DNA of 64,000 bases from Burhinus oedicnemus (GCA_008921705.1 VFFE01007486.1:3851044-3915043); one strand, 5' to 3'. Shown: positions 37,581 to 50,436, counted from the stretch's first letter. Made by a program: numbers and translations. The notes: a model not told the origin generated them from the sequence alone.

Positions 37581-40500
37581 CTAGACAAATCATGATCAAC
37601 CTGTAGAGAGAGGGGGAAAAGTGCAGCTTTGCTATTAAGGAATAAAAACTTAATCAAGAATAACTGGAGGTGCTTTGCCAAGGAAAGAAGGGTACCAGTA
37701 AGCACAAACAGGAAATGTCAAGGGTTGTGTTTACATTACCAATTTAGTGGGCACAAGAAGTTCTTTTTGGTGAAAGTCTTTCCTGCTTCCCTACTCAGAA
37801 TCAGACAAAACACACTCGACTGTGCTGCTGGAGACCTCAAAGTCATTCTCCTTCTGGTGGAATCAAGGTGAAAGCCACGTGCAAGGGCACCTGTTAGAGC
37901 ACATCATTTGCAGTGTGGACACAGGGTGCCCTAGCAGCCAAGGCTCTAGACATGCACTGTGTCCGTATGACTGGCAACTGGGATGAATATCACTGCTGGT
38001 AAAGTCCCAGTTTATGCATACAATCCTGGAACAATAACAGATCACCAAAAATCAAACCTCAGTCTTTCCCTTTTAGTGCCACACCAGTAGATATATTCCT
38101 AGGGTTACTCCAACAAAGTCCACACAAACTAGCATAATGAAAATGAGAATACAAACTAGGTGAGAATAAACAATGGTACTGGTATGAAGATGAAATACTT
38201 GATGCAACTAAGAGCTAGTTATTAATGAGATTGACTTCATAAAACAGGTCCTGAGTAACCATTAGACAGTATTGATTTTTCTGATATCAGAGAAGGACAC
38301 GGGAGTCATTTTGAACATGCAGCTGAACATGGAATTTCAGAGCTTTGTAAGAAGTCATATTTTAGTTATGTCAAGAAGAAATAAGAAAATGTTAATATTC
38401 TATATGACAATAGTAGTAGTCAAAATACTTTGTTAGGACTCATTGTTTATACTTTAAAAAATTATCTTGTAAATTGGAAAAATACTTGGAAAAGAGTTAT
38501 ACGGACAAGACAAAGACAAAAAAAATCTTGTCCCAATGTAGAAAACTAGAGATTATTTAGGTCATTCTAAGAAAATGGAAAGAAGTGATTGTTCACATTC
38601 TCCCAGTAAAGAGATTTCTAACTATATCAAGTTCTAAAATCAAGCAACTAACAGAGAATTTAATCAGGCTTAGAAGCAGAGCTGAGCCAAATTCAGGTCA
38701 AGTTAAAATGCACATTTTATTTTTAAATTTTTTTGGAACAGAGAAGATTATTCACTCTTGGAACAATTTACTTAAGAGAATCACCTTGTGACACTATGCA
38801 AGATCATAAACGATCCTTTTCCTTGCCTTTTGATATACTAACCTGTCATAGCTAAGAGATTAAAAGCTCTAGCATGACTACCTTGTTTTCTTCTTTGCTC
38901 TCTCAAAACAAGCAGCAGATGACAATTTAGATGGGTGGTCTCCCACATGCTGGATACAGTGATTCTCGCTCAGTATTCAGCATTTCTTGAGCCTGTGCCA
39001 AGTGGGTGATTCTTGTGGATACAGTACACTTATCAGGGTAAATCCAGTAACGCTTACAACAATACTCTCATAATCCAGTCTAACTTCCAATTTGAATAAT
39101 TGCAGTGTGTCTCATTAACATACACCCTCCAAATTATATCTGAAGACAAAACGATTTTCGCTGCTACAGAGATGCCAGATTTCACCCAGGGTGTGGTAGA
39201 TTTGCACCACCACACCAACAGTTCCAAGAGCTAATATGTGAATTCGTGAAGTGCTTTGAGATCCTACAGGATGAGGAGTGCCATAAAATGGAAGTAATTA
39301 TCCCATTAGCAAAAAAACTTTTTATTTTTTTCTTATGCAAGGCATTAGAATTTCTCCAAACATTCTTGTGGCAGAAATTAATTAGGGCAAGGTGGGGATT
39401 CATACAATATCCTGGCTCTACCATTGTGCCAAAGAACTAATCAAGTACAGAGCTATCTAAACTAGCATAGTTTTCTCAACAGACCACCAATCTAGCTTCA
39501 GGTTTTGAATAAATGAAAGCATTACTGACAAAATTCATTTAGTATACTTATCCTGAAAAGAATTATGTAGAATTGGGTAGGTTTTAGGGATATAGAAAGG
39601 AAAAAAAAAAAAAAATTATTCCTCTAAATCTCAGGACAAAGCTGCTAGGGTAAAAAGGTGCCAGATGAAGTAACCGTAAAATCTCTTTGGAAAACATCTC
39701 AGAACTACAACCTGAAGACTTTACAAATTACGGTACTCATTTAGGTGAGGTTGACAACCCTGTATTTAAGCAACAGTCTGTGTACATCAGCCTGAAGATG
39801 GATGGAGAAATGCAGACCAAAATCCTCTGCAAAACTGCATAATTAAAAAGTTAGCTCTATTGCAATTTTGCATCAAAACCAAAAAATTACCAATTTTCAG
39901 CAGGAATTAAATGAAACAGAACTCAGGTTCTACTGAAGTTCCAAAGAAATAATTTTTTTAATGGGACTAAAACCAGAGATAAAATCCAAGCTGAAATGGA
40001 TCACAACAATGAAAGGGTGCAGTTAATAAAGTAAGAACTTCTCATGTAAGGAGAAATGAGACACTAGGTTTTCTTTCCACATTTTGGAGACACACAGATT
40101 TCCTTGTCAATTAATCAGATCTAAAATCCTAATGACCCAGGGACAAATTGGCAGAAAGGCTTCCTTAGATTATTTCACATGCTGAGATTGCACATTGAAA
40201 AACTCACAGATATCCCCCATCTTGATACTAGTATACAGCTTATTAAAATCTATATTATTATAACATCAAAGGAACTGGAGTAGGAATTTCAAGAAACTGA
40301 AATAATCCATGCTACTTTACTTTTCAGCCAGGTAGGTTGACTTGGAAAAAATCAAGTACGCAGTTACACTAAAACTGTAATTACCTATTACATTTCATAG
40401 GCAGGTGGAAATGTGCTGCCCTTAGGACTCCATACAAAGAAGAGCATTGGCTTGTAGTTACTCTCCTCATACAAATCATACAAGTAGTAGATTACTATTA

Positions 40501-40989
40501 TTTTAGCTAGCTCTTGTCTAATTCATGAATCACTTCTTGATTCAGTATTTCAGAATACAGTTGATGAGAAGGAAGAAAACCTCTAGACCCAAACCTGAAT
40601 GCAGAATTCGGAAAAAACACAACAATGATGTTACAATGGCATGTATTTAGAAGACCTGAACATATAACTACAAAATACGGAAGTAAAGTGGGTGACCAAA
40701 GCTGGGAATGGTGCAAAAGGAAGTGGATCTCCACACACACACAGAGCACACAGAAACCACAAAATACATTTGCAGAAGAATGAGGTAAACTGATCATCCT
40801 TACAACAGAATACACTGAATAAAAGATGTCTGATGCTTTTTTAAAACAATGAAGGCCAAGAAACAACCCATTATTATGATAAATGATAAAAAGATAAAAT
40901 CTATATATCTTACCTGCTTCTTGCCATATGTTAAAAACAATGGTGATCCCTTTTTCAGTTTTTACACTACAAAAACAAACAGCTCTGAC
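37581..40989 (-). other. Intron (3.4 kb)
   Basis: Mostly AT-rich unique-looking sequence with a possible old SINE tail near 39215-39290. No further exon was accepted. Confidence 0.65.
39215..39290 (+). mobile_element. Possible old SINE tail
   Basis: The sequence gtgaagtgctttgagatcct followed by acaggatgaggagtgccataaaat resembles the 3' tail of MIR-like sauropsid SINEs. It is short and diverged, and the assignment is from memory. Confidence 0.35.
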
Positions 40990-41050
40990 CTGTATCACCA
41001 ATCCATGATTGAATAGCATCAGGCAAAAAAATTTTTTCTCCAAGTGAATG
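40990..41050 (-). CDS. Coding exon, unrecognised gene (borders less certain)
   Basis: This 61-nt minus-strand exon is read as 20 codons plus one base: HSLGEKIFLPDAIQSWIGDT. The acceptor is tcctgtaag (AAG rather than CAG) and the donor is gtcagag, both weaker than at the other exons. Phase 0 in and phase 1 out fit its neighbours on both sides. A different frame stays open past the donor to a better-looking gtaaga donor ending at 40914 (peptide VKTEKGITIVFNIWQEA), but that frame does not match either neighbour. The choice here rests on phase. Confidence 0.55.
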
Positions 41051-41708
41051 CTTACAGGAGGTGAACATTAAGCTCTTCAGCCTTGTCACAACTTAGATGC
41101 CTTGGCATACACGAATTTTCATATTTGATGAATATTAAAAAAAAATCTCAGGTGTCTTGAAGATTCAGATATCTTTAGCCTTAGGAGGGAGGTAAGCAGT
41201 GGGTTTTTTCAGGATTACAGCATTATACTTAAATGCCCAAACTCTGCCTCACTTACATTTTGACCCTTCAGTCCTTTTCCTGAATCTGACCCTTGCTCCC
41301 AAAGTTGCCAAGGTTTTAGTCAACAATTTGTCCGCTACTGTTCATTTAATCGCCTGTTGCTCCTGGCAATGTTAATTTGACAGACACTGATTTCTTTAAC
41401 AAAGAATGAACCCACAGGAAAATCCCCAAATCAGTCTAGACATTTTGCCTCGAAGGACTTGCTTGATCTATGCCAAAATATTACTAAACTGCTACAGCTG
41501 ACTCCACTTCCCCCGCTACAGAGGATACTAAAATGCTTCACACATGTTTAAAGAAGAATCCCAGTAATGTTGTGCCCTTTCAAAAAGCACTTTAGAAGTT
41601 TACAAAATCCACATGGAATACACTCCCTATTATTTACATACAGAAAAGACAATACTTTGAGCAAATACTTCTACAATGGCCCTAACAACAGCCAACTTCC
41701 TTTCTTAC

Positions 41709-41782
41709 TTTGGCAAAATCTTCACTGAACATTCTCAGGGGTTTGTTAGATGAGAACAATTTTGGGATTTCCTTTTCTTCTG
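41709..41782 (-). CDS. Coding exon, unrecognised gene
   Basis: This 74-nt minus-strand exon has a donor gtaagaaag left of 41709 and an acceptor tract ending tcctcag right of 41782. Two bases complete a split codon, followed by 24 codons beginning EEKEIPKLF and ending MFSEDFAK, with outgoing phase 0. The peptide is charged and looks coding. A competing frame of the same DNA hits a stop. Confidence comes mainly from the good splice sites and the phase match to the next exon at 41050. Confidence 0.65.
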
Positions 41783-44582
41783 CTGAGGACCAGGTTGGAC
41801 AGTTTGCAGAATATCTCTTCTCCCCATCTCAACCCCATCTGGGGACATCTTGTACTGATTTTTTTTTGGAAGTGGAAGAACATCTGCCTCCCAGAATTTA
41901 GCATCAAAGTATTTGCATGATTCTCCCTGACACACTATTATTTTGTATCTTGTCATTACTATGCTTATATATAGCAGCTCTCTCCTGTGCAGGCAGATGC
42001 TGTAATGCCCTGAAAGTAAATGTGATTGCTTATTATCCAAGAGGTGGTTAATGTTGGCTATGAACAGACGTATTAATCCAGTGTAGACCCAAAAACTACT
42101 AATCTCTATATAGTTCCGACACAGATTAGATAGAATCCCTGAAGTCAGTCTGTTCTGTTTGGATATCTGTAAGGAGGTTATAGAGATGCATCAAGAAACA
42201 TCTCTAAACATGCTGAAGCTTATCCTCCTTCAATGAATATTTCTGCTTCCTGTTCCTTTTTTTTTTTTTCAGTTTTTATTTCATCTTCATTGTTCTGATT
42301 AGCTAAACATAAGCTTCCATGATCTACAAAAGGTCTACCATCAACAGATGATTAAACTAACTACATACGCAATACAAACATCCCCCAAACATAGCATAGC
42401 TTTTGTGGTAAATTTTCCCCAGGTATAGAGATCTTGAGGCTAAGTGTAAAACAACGTATAAAAGATTACCAGAAAAAAACTTGTGTATCAAAATTATTTT
42501 TTAAAATTAAGATTGTTATAAACCTATCACTCTACCTTTAAATAGTGATCAGACTTTGCCATGCTGCCCACATGTGAAGGATTCCTGCAGAACAGCCTTC
42601 TAACATGTCCCACCCTTTCTTCGGCTATGTGTAGCTCTTCCCTCTTACAAGGTCCTCCACTTCACCAGACTGGTCACATAGGTGAGCAATTCTATTGTAT
42701 CGCCAGCATTCACACTGACAACTCTCTAACCATCATATCATCTTCCCTAGGCTTTTATTTACATATCTGACATAGAAGTTAGTCAGGATCTTCTACATAC
42801 CACTCCTCTTCTGCTTCCATTTTCAGTTGTTTCTCTACCAGATCAGGAAAGGCAAAGCTTTTTAATTGTTCCTGCTACCTTCCTTACTTTGGTAAAAACA
42901 TTTCAAATACACAATGCTTTGTTAAGTTTGGGTATTTCAGCCTTTGCATATTGTGCTTGTGTTACTTTGTACAGTAATGTGACATAACACAGCAAGATTC
43001 TTTGTGTTAAAGACAAAAGATCTCCAAGATCTCTGCATTTCACAATATGTCAGAAACAGATATTACAGAAATCAGTCTCAGCCTACTCTGATTAAAGGAA
43101 AAAGGTAGTCTACCTGACTTCCTGATACTCTAATTCCTAAAAGATACTGCTCGAGGGGAACGCTTGACTTCTAGTAAGTGAAGTCTTGCCCCCACCCTCC
43201 TCCTCCCAGGCCTACAGGATCATACTTCGCTTTTGCTCCTATTTAATTTAAAAAGCTGAACAGAAACACAAAACTACCTTAAGCAAAAATGAACAAGTCT
43301 GGTCTAAGGAATTTATCCTTTATTTGCTATCTTTGGAAAGGGTGGATTTTCAATTAACACTTAAACTTTTCTGATTTCCCTTAGGGCTAAGAATAGAAAA
43401 GAAACATGCATTTCCAAAGATCAGGAATTTAATTCTTATTAACCTAAAAAAAAAATAATCCAACTGTCTGGTTTTGTCTCAGGTAGGTTAGAAGTAAGTA
43501 AATCATGGGTTCTGCAATTTTACAACTTTTCCACAGGTTTTACTAGTTATTAGAGATTTACATTTTTTATTCTAAAAAGTTTAACTTGTCCACTACTAAT
43601 ATTTACTGAAAGTTAATGGCATGCTTCATTACATTGTGCAGGAAACAACAACCCACAAATTAGGACATACCAGAACTAAGAGCACTGATGCAACATTACG
43701 TTTATCTTCTTGACATATTTATACGGCATTTTACCCAACACCCCCAGGAAAACCCCTGACTAAGGTAAAGCCTCCTGCCTGCGAGACACCACACACATTA
43801 TAAAGTTCTTTCTCCCCTTGCAGCTGTTTGCATCTGTCACTTGTCCACCTTGTGTCAAGCATGCGTCATACAAATAAAAGCTACACCTTTTATAAATTTC
43901 ATAAATATATAACTTTTGTAACTTTTATAAATTTAAAGTGAAGGTCATGGAAGCAGTTCTGTACTTCATAAGAATACGAGGTGAGGAGGCATACATATGA
44001 TGAGTGACACAGTTACATTTTCAGGCATATGTAAGGAGGTCTGTATAATTCATCCTTTTCTCAGCTCAGGACCATCCCAACGCCAAATCCCAAAGTCTTA
44101 CTACAAAGTGGAGGCATCAGAATACTTCACTGAAACAATTAAACAGTTTTTTTCCCCGTACTTCATGTAACCAACTGAACACAGAGACTTGCAACACAAA
44201 GTGTTAAGCAGCGTTACATACAGGGGTAGGTGCCTGTATCTGCCAAAATCCCATTATGCCTATTCATGCATTATAGCTAAGTGCTAATGACACGTAAGTC
44301 AGAATAGTGAGGCCTTTTAAGATCAAGACATCATTTTAGCTTCACTGGCTGTTGTAGGCTCTAAATGGTTGCTTAATTTTAATATTGACTTTAAATACTT
44401 TTAGTCTGGCTTATGGGATGTCCAATACAGGGGACAAGAGGTATCCTGAGTTAAAAGTAAAGTGTATAACAATGTAACACAAATTTTATAAAAATGTTAA
44501 TATCAGTATCACTATTCTGGAGTCAAAGGAGTAGCTATTTCCTGAACAATGGTTTCTGATGCAGCTGCCTTGGAGCAATTAC

Positions 44583-44717
44583 CATTTGAGGTAGAAGAAT
44601 ACTGAAAAGCTTTCCTTTCCCTGTTGCACCTCCACTTACCAGCAGCATCACAAAAAGGCAGACACAAAGTAGTCCCAATTCTTTTTTCACCAAGTAACAA
44701 CAATGATTCTCAAACTG
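44583..44717 (-). CDS. Possible coding exon (weak)
   Basis: A minus-strand segment of 45 open codons, starting QFENHCCYLVKKELGLL and containing SGGATGKGKLFS, is bordered by an aag acceptor with a T-rich tract and a gtaattg donor. A better internal donor (gtaagtg) ends the exon at 44640 instead. Either form is phase 0 in and out. That joins the exon at 48787 but not the one at 41782, so a further exon would still be needed. It may be a chance open frame in an intron. Confidence 0.3.
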
Positions 44718-46574
44718 CTTGCATTCCCCCAATAAGAAAAATAGTAAAAATATGTGACATCTGATTGTCTTTTTTTTTTTCTTCTCAAGCACATACACAG
44801 ACATATGAAAAAAAGCTGCTTCCACCACTAACTGATGTTAAAATTGATGCTAACTGAAAAAGTCTGAGATTATTTTTAGAGAAATATTTTCATAAATCTA
44901 TACTATTGTTTCAGTATGGTTAAAAAAATTATTCAAAATTAACCATCAGAAGACCTAGCAGCATCTAGTGCCTCACCAACATTTTTTGGATTGCTCTTTC
45001 CATTTCAGATTTATTTACTTCTCTGAGGATTAAAAACAAACAAACCAACCCACCCACCCATCCTACTTTGCAGGCAGAAGTCCTTGGCTACCTTACAACA
45101 GCAGAGCAGAAAGATGAAATCATTTCCCCATCAGGATCAAAAACCATTATGGAACTGTGAGAAGAGGACCAGCCCAAAGAAAAAAAGATTTCAAGTTACT
45201 ACGCCTAGCAAAAGGAGATGTGACTAGTGGCAACAAGAAAAAACAATATAATGCATAACTTCTCACAGAACCTAATTCCCTCACACAGTACAAGCAAAAA
45301 TCAGAAACACAATGGAAATTATTTCATAGCATACTTCAGAGGTAATGGATGGAATATTTAACCCCATTTCTGGGTAACTGACCAAACAGTCACTTCCAGT
45401 CCAAAATTTTTTCTTTTTTTGACAAACTGGTTGTAATATGGAAAACTCAAAGCCAGAAAAATCACATTAAAAAGATTGTAAGTACTGTTTTTTAACCTTT
45501 GAAAAGCCTTGTTAAAGATATCAGATATGGAAGTGATGAAGAACGTTTGTTTTAATGAGCTCTCAAAGTCATTACAAAGACGACAGAGTGCACACAATTT
45601 TTGAGCAACAACATTTAAAAGGTTTCAACAGCACTTCCATAAAGCTGAGAATTTAATAGTTATGATGTCAGAAATCCTGACATGGTCACAGTTAAACCAG
45701 AAAGCAACGTATACCTGAACAAATAATATCTGTTTTGCAATACGTATGTTCTAGACAACAGAGAAGAGGTAAGAGTGAAAACTAAATAGAGATCCAGCAC
45801 ACAAATGAGATGCGTAACAACAAAATGCACACAAACAACCTGGCTGAATGTCCTCAAAATCTGTGCTGGACTTTTGGCACCAAATGTAAAGGGAATTCAC
45901 TGTAGTACACGTAATATGGTAAACCAACCTTTGGCATTTGTTGTATCAACTTCAATTAATTTTATGTACAAGGTATGTATCTTTCCCCAAAATCATTACT
46001 ATCATTTTTTAAATCAAGCAAGAAATGTAAAAAGTTTCTAAGGAAATTACTTTTAATTTTATAAATATAATACAATAATATTTTTACATATTTTAATAGT
46101 GTTAATACTTACTACTTTCTAGTTCTAAATACATTCAAAACAGCAATAAAAGGAGAAGGAGCACTAGTCTGCTCTGCTGGTACCAGACAAGAGAAGCAAA
46201 AGAGACTAGAGATGGCAAACCTGTAGGGATCAGAGAACTGACCTTTAACTGAATGTTGCAACTTAGTGGCCAAGATACTCAGAGATCTCACATCCATGAA
46301 ACAGAACACATCTGGAAGTAAACTCTCTAAATCTACCTACTCACATCAGACAATGCATTTAAACAGAGACAAAGTTTAAAAGCAGTATTCCACATTACCC
46401 ACAATGTAACTGAAAAGCCTATGTTATTTGAAGCAATAATTCAAATGAACAGTTTCTTTCTAAGGAATGCATGTTTGACGGTTTGTTTTTCCCCACACTG
46501 CTGTTACATAAAGGTCACAACTGTATGAAATACACAGGAGTGGGGATCGCGATCCCATGCCAAGTCAGCCAAAA

Positions 46575-46740
46575 TGAATTCCATTCCCAGCTTTGTGAAT
46601 GACTTGCAACATGAGTAACAACATTATTTTATCTTTTTTTTGTCCAGCTGTACAATGATACTTACTACTTACCTACTTCACCAGGTTGTTGTGGGAACTA
46701 ATGATGGGTATGTTAATATTTAGGAAGCATCATAAGCCAC
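46575..46740 (+). mobile_element. Probable MIR-like SINE relic
   Basis: The blocks agctttgtgaatgacttgca, then an atgatacttactacttaccta region and ccaggttgttgtgggaac follow the layout of a MIR core and 3' half in the plus direction. Such old CORE-SINEs persist in birds only as weak fragments. Confidence 0.55.
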
Positions 46741-46821
46741 ATCCATTTCTGCAAAAATCTGTCCTACAGTAGCTTGACTAAGTTTTTCAGGACAACCATT
46801 ATCTATCTTTTTTTATTTGCT

Positions 46822-46896
46822 TGTACAGTTCCCAGAACAATAGGGTCTTAATCTCTGAGTTGGACAGCTAGGCACCATTGAAACATAAATAATTAG
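46822..46896 (+). mobile_element. Ancient amniote repeat 3' end
   Basis: The sequence cttgtacagttcccagaaca with atagggtcttaatctctga and ctaggcaccattgaaacata closely follows a repeat tail that is abundant in turtles and crocodilians (a short cag..cctag..acaat..ggggtcc layout). The family name is uncertain. Confidence 0.5.
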
Positions 46897-48637
46897 CAAA
46901 CAATATGAGTTGAGAGGTTTAGCAAAGTGTCATCCTTCCCAGAGCTCCAAGGCACAGAGCATTTAAATGACCAGAATTTAGCCAATGCAAAGGGAACTGG
47001 GGACAAGGAACCATAGCCTTGGTTGCTTGCTAACAACTTTGGTGGCTTGTTCTTGAAAGAGCAGGGATACAAAAAAGAAGACTGATGGAATGCATATGTG
47101 AGAAGAGAACACTATTCAGAGGAGCACAGGGACTGCAAATACAGTTGCCTTTTGAGCAATGCATTTAGGGTAAAAGCTTTTTATGTATTTGCCAGCTGTA
47201 CCGTATCTGCAAACTAAGAGCAAACACAGTAGGAAAAAATACAGGGGTTTTGGGGGTTTTTTTCTTGAGAAACAACACATAAACATGCAATTTGCCAAAA
47301 GAGATACCCATCAACAAGAAAGAAACGGTTGTATAACCAACAGTAGCTGTTGCCTCTTGAGATGTGTTCTATGCACATATATGCTGCCTTTATCATGAGT
47401 ATGCCCACTACGTTCAAGCTAGAGTCTCACTTAGAAGTATCAGCTGTGTGTTATCATATACACCAAGAACATCCTCCTGCTTCCCATCAGAAGTAAAAAG
47501 GCTGGAGCTAGTCCAATCACTTGAGTAGCTCTTCATCTTGGACAGCACTTCAGCATCTAAGAGTAGCTTCAAGTATCAAGCATAAAGGGTATGACATGGA
47601 ATTTGTGCCAATGTTTTTAAGTGAAACAATTACTGAACAGTTAAGCAACTGTTTCTTCTTCCTTGCCTGTCCATGCATTTGTTCTGGTTTTGGTGACTTC
47701 TAAGCTATGTACTCTCTGAAGGTGACTATCAGTAATTTGGGCTTGTTTCCTCTAGAAATGAAAGACTGATGGGAAGCATGACTGTCAGCATTACTGGAGT
47801 GAAAAATAATTCCTTCCAAGTGACAAATGAAGAAATGCTCTGCTTCCACTCAGTCTGGAAGATACCTGGAGGACAGACAATTTCCACAAGGTGATGAATG
47901 AAAAGGAAGTAGAATGCTGAGACGAAAGCCTGGAGTGTTTCCAGCAAACTTTGAATGCAGGGTGGGGCAAATGAAAGCAGTCTTCAAGAGGGATAAAGGC
48001 AAAAGAGTCAAGGTTTAATACACTACCTACAATTTTTATTTTTTTAAATAAAGATGATATTAAAGCAATATATTAGGGGAAAAAAAAAAAAGAATTTCAA
48101 CAGAGACTAAGTAAATATTATTTTCAGCCACTAATCAAAGTACATACAATACACGCTCAACACAAATTAAACATTTATTTACCTAGATGCATCAAGTTAA
48201 TATTATCCCAATATTTTAGAACAGCCTCTATCCCATCATATTATTATATAATGTCATTATTACACTGTGCATCCAAAATTTTTTGATACTGTCAGTCAAC
48301 AACACATACTTAATACATACCTGCTTTAAACACATTGACCCACTCATTTAAGTAATCTATTTAATGTGCAATCAAAATTAAAGCAAATCTGTCTTTCCAG
48401 TAGTTTAGACCCCTCACCTCCTCTTGTATTTGGCAGTTTGAGAATCGAAAAACTTGAACAGATTAAAATGATAAAGCATCTCCATCAAAAGCCTACAGAG
48501 AACTAATACACATACAGTCTGATGTGATCTGAAATAGATGTTGAATCTCTATTTTTGAAAGAAAAGAAATAAAGTTATCTTTTTTTTTTGTAACTACAGC
48601 AAATGGAAAAAAGTCTTAGGAAGTCTCAAAGTCTTAC

Positions 48638-48787
48638 CTGTTGGTATGCTTCATAGATTATATCAAACAAGAAAGCCTGAGGCATTTCACTCGCTCTGTA
48701 CCTGGCACGTTCCAATGAGTGGTCTAAACAGCCATCTGCAGCAGAGGCAATAACAGTAGAAACTAGAGGACGAATTGCTCCTGCTGC
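48638..48787 (-). CDS. Coding exon, unrecognised gene (most 5' confident exon)
   Basis: This is a 150-nt exon read on the minus strand, open in one frame for exactly 50 codons, phase 0 at both ends. The acceptor is a pyrimidine-rich tract ending in cag just right of 48787, and the donor is gtaagac just left of 48638. The peptide starts [19 protein letters not shown] and ends [16 protein letters not shown], with an acidic/basic stretch ([10 protein letters not shown]) between. It reads as amphipathic helix, like helical-repeat or adaptor proteins, but I cannot name it. Its outgoing phase (0) does not match the next confident exon at 41782 (incoming phase 1), so an exon is missing between them. 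Confidence 0.85.
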
Positions 48788-50104
48788 CTGTGGAACAAAA
48801 CACAAAGAGAGGCCTAAATGCTATTAATATTAATGTATACCAGATAGCTGCAGTCAAAAAAAGTAAGAGCTTTAAAATACATTTTCTACTTATTTATCTT
48901 TTATATATCTCATAATACATGTCATACTACTTAGTCTGTATGAGACTTCTAACATGAATATAGCAATGGAAGAGTGTGTAAGTACACACTGAGAGACAAT
49001 TTACCAAAAAATAATAATAATTAAAAAAAAAAAAAAATCTTAAGTCCTTCACCATTGCAAATACATATTAGGTGGTTTCTGTGAGGACAGTTCTAGGCCT
49101 ATTCAGACATCAAACAGCAGGAGACACACCTGACAGGTCTTGACAATCCGCAACACCTATTGCTTTCACAGATTTCAATTTTGCTAAACTGCTTAGAAAT
49201 AAGCAATGAGAAAAGTTTCAGAAAACTGAGCTTGTTCCGTGTTGAATTCACCATGTGAAATAGTAAGTAACCACACTTACCAGTGAAGTCACTAGGAACA
49301 CAGTATATACATCAGAAAGTATTCAATATCCAGCAGTACTATGCCCCAGAACAGATATTTAAATGCTTACATTTCAGTTTTGGGTTTGGTTAGATTTGAA
49401 ACCAATTAAACATACACCTTTGATCTTTTCATCACTATACAGTATTAAAGATCTATGGCATCTCTGAAATAGAGCTCTCCTAGCTGATTTTAGCCATTTT
49501 GATACCAGAAAGTTACCCACACTTCATCAGTCATTTATGACACAAATGCTCAGATGAACTTTATATGAAGCTAAAGGCAAACAGGACAAGAGCTGTCCGT
49601 ACAATAATGACAGAACAGCAGAACATTGCTTATCAAGTCACAGGGCAAAAAACATGCTGCCTAATTGCTAACCACTGAGAATGGTGTGCGTACACTATAT
49701 TGTTTATTATCTACTTTTAAGAATAATAAAAAAGAAATAATTGATGCAGTTCCAAAACATTTAAATTATCCAATGTCTTGAATCAGTATGCCTAGAAAAC
49801 CACTCCCAGTGGTGAATTCTGACACTTTTCACAGCAGCCACAGAAGATCTGAGGTCTAGTAAGCTTTGACACAGGAAAAAAAATAGGTCTCATCAGTTAA
49901 AATAAGAGCACTGTTATTGTTGATTTTATTTATCTTCTGGTGGCAAATCCTGCCTTCAGACATGAGTCCTGTCCATTCTTATAAGATTTCTGACCTCAGA
50001 TAAGCATACAGTGGCAGAATGAGACACCAAAATTGAGCCCAAAATTTTTTTTCCTCTCAGAAAAAGAAGTAGTTGTCTTCCCTTCCCCTTTTACACTACT
50101 GAAC

Positions 50105-50262
50105 AATAGAACAGAAGAATGTATTCAGTGTGTTGAGCACTTTATGAGCTCTAAAATACAGCTTCTTAGTTCATTCTTTTACAGAATGAGGACAGAGATG
50201 TGAACCAATTTCCCATGCCCAAGGAGTTCTGATACGCATGAGCTACCAGGGCAGGGAGAGGG
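50105..50262 (-). mobile_element. Probable MIR-like SINE relic
   Basis: The plus strand reads ttttacagaatgaggacaga, then caatttcccatgcccaagga, the reversed MIR layout (acagatgagg...cagag...ttgcccaagg). It is diverged and incomplete. Confidence 0.45.
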
Positions 50263-50436
50263 AGAGAAAAGATTCAAAAGATTCATATGATAAGAGAAAT
50301 ATCTGAACAACCTTCTCAAAATCCAAAAAGCACTTTTTCTTTATAACAGATAAAGAGATATCTACGTAAAACACTGTATGGGGCAAAACACTATCATCCG
50401 AAGGCAAAACATGGTACAGAAAGATCAGCGAGAACT

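Larger units (their letters stand above)
41783..48637 (-). other. Intronic interval that must hide at least one exon (6.9 kb)
   Basis: The flanking exons leave in phase 0 and enter in phase 1, so at least one exon of length 1 mod 3 is expected here. Candidates seen (44583-44717 and a segment near 46120-46250) do not by themselves restore the phase. The interval also holds MIR-like and old amniote repeat relics at 46.57-46.90 kb. Confidence 0.6.
800..48787 (-). other. Span of an unrecognised multi-exon protein-coding gene (partial)
   Basis: Eleven minus-strand exons with GT...AG borders lie in this span. Ten of them (41782 down to 800) join in phase without a stop: incoming/outgoing phases run 1-0, 0-1, 1-0, 0-1, 1-0, 0-1, 1-0, 0-0, 0-0, 0-0. 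That run is unlikely by chance and is the main evidence that they form one transcript. Exons are small (46-150 nt) and introns reach about 12 kb, as is usual for a large vertebrate gene. The joined product of about 287 residues is rich in Leu, Lys, Glu and Ser. It has no signal peptide or clear transmembrane run and looks helical and intracellular. I do not recognise the family, so no function is assigned. Promoter, first exon and last exon were not found. Confidence 0.85.

Noticed and set aside
40507..41043. 178-codon minus-strand open frame as a single gene
   Set aside because: It overlaps a spliced exon in another frame, starts without ATG, and its peptide is typical of translated intron. 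Only 40990-41050 fits the gene by phase.
44583..44601. 19-nt micro-exon that would join 48787 to 41782 in phase
   Set aside because: It would repair the phase, but such a tiny exon from one acceptor-like site is too easy to find by chance.
46112..46309. Minus-strand 65-codon frame with a gtaagta donor (AEQTSAPSPFIAVLNVF)
   Set aside because: The donor is good but it leaves in phase 2, which matches no downstream exon I accept. Acceptor choice is arbitrary.
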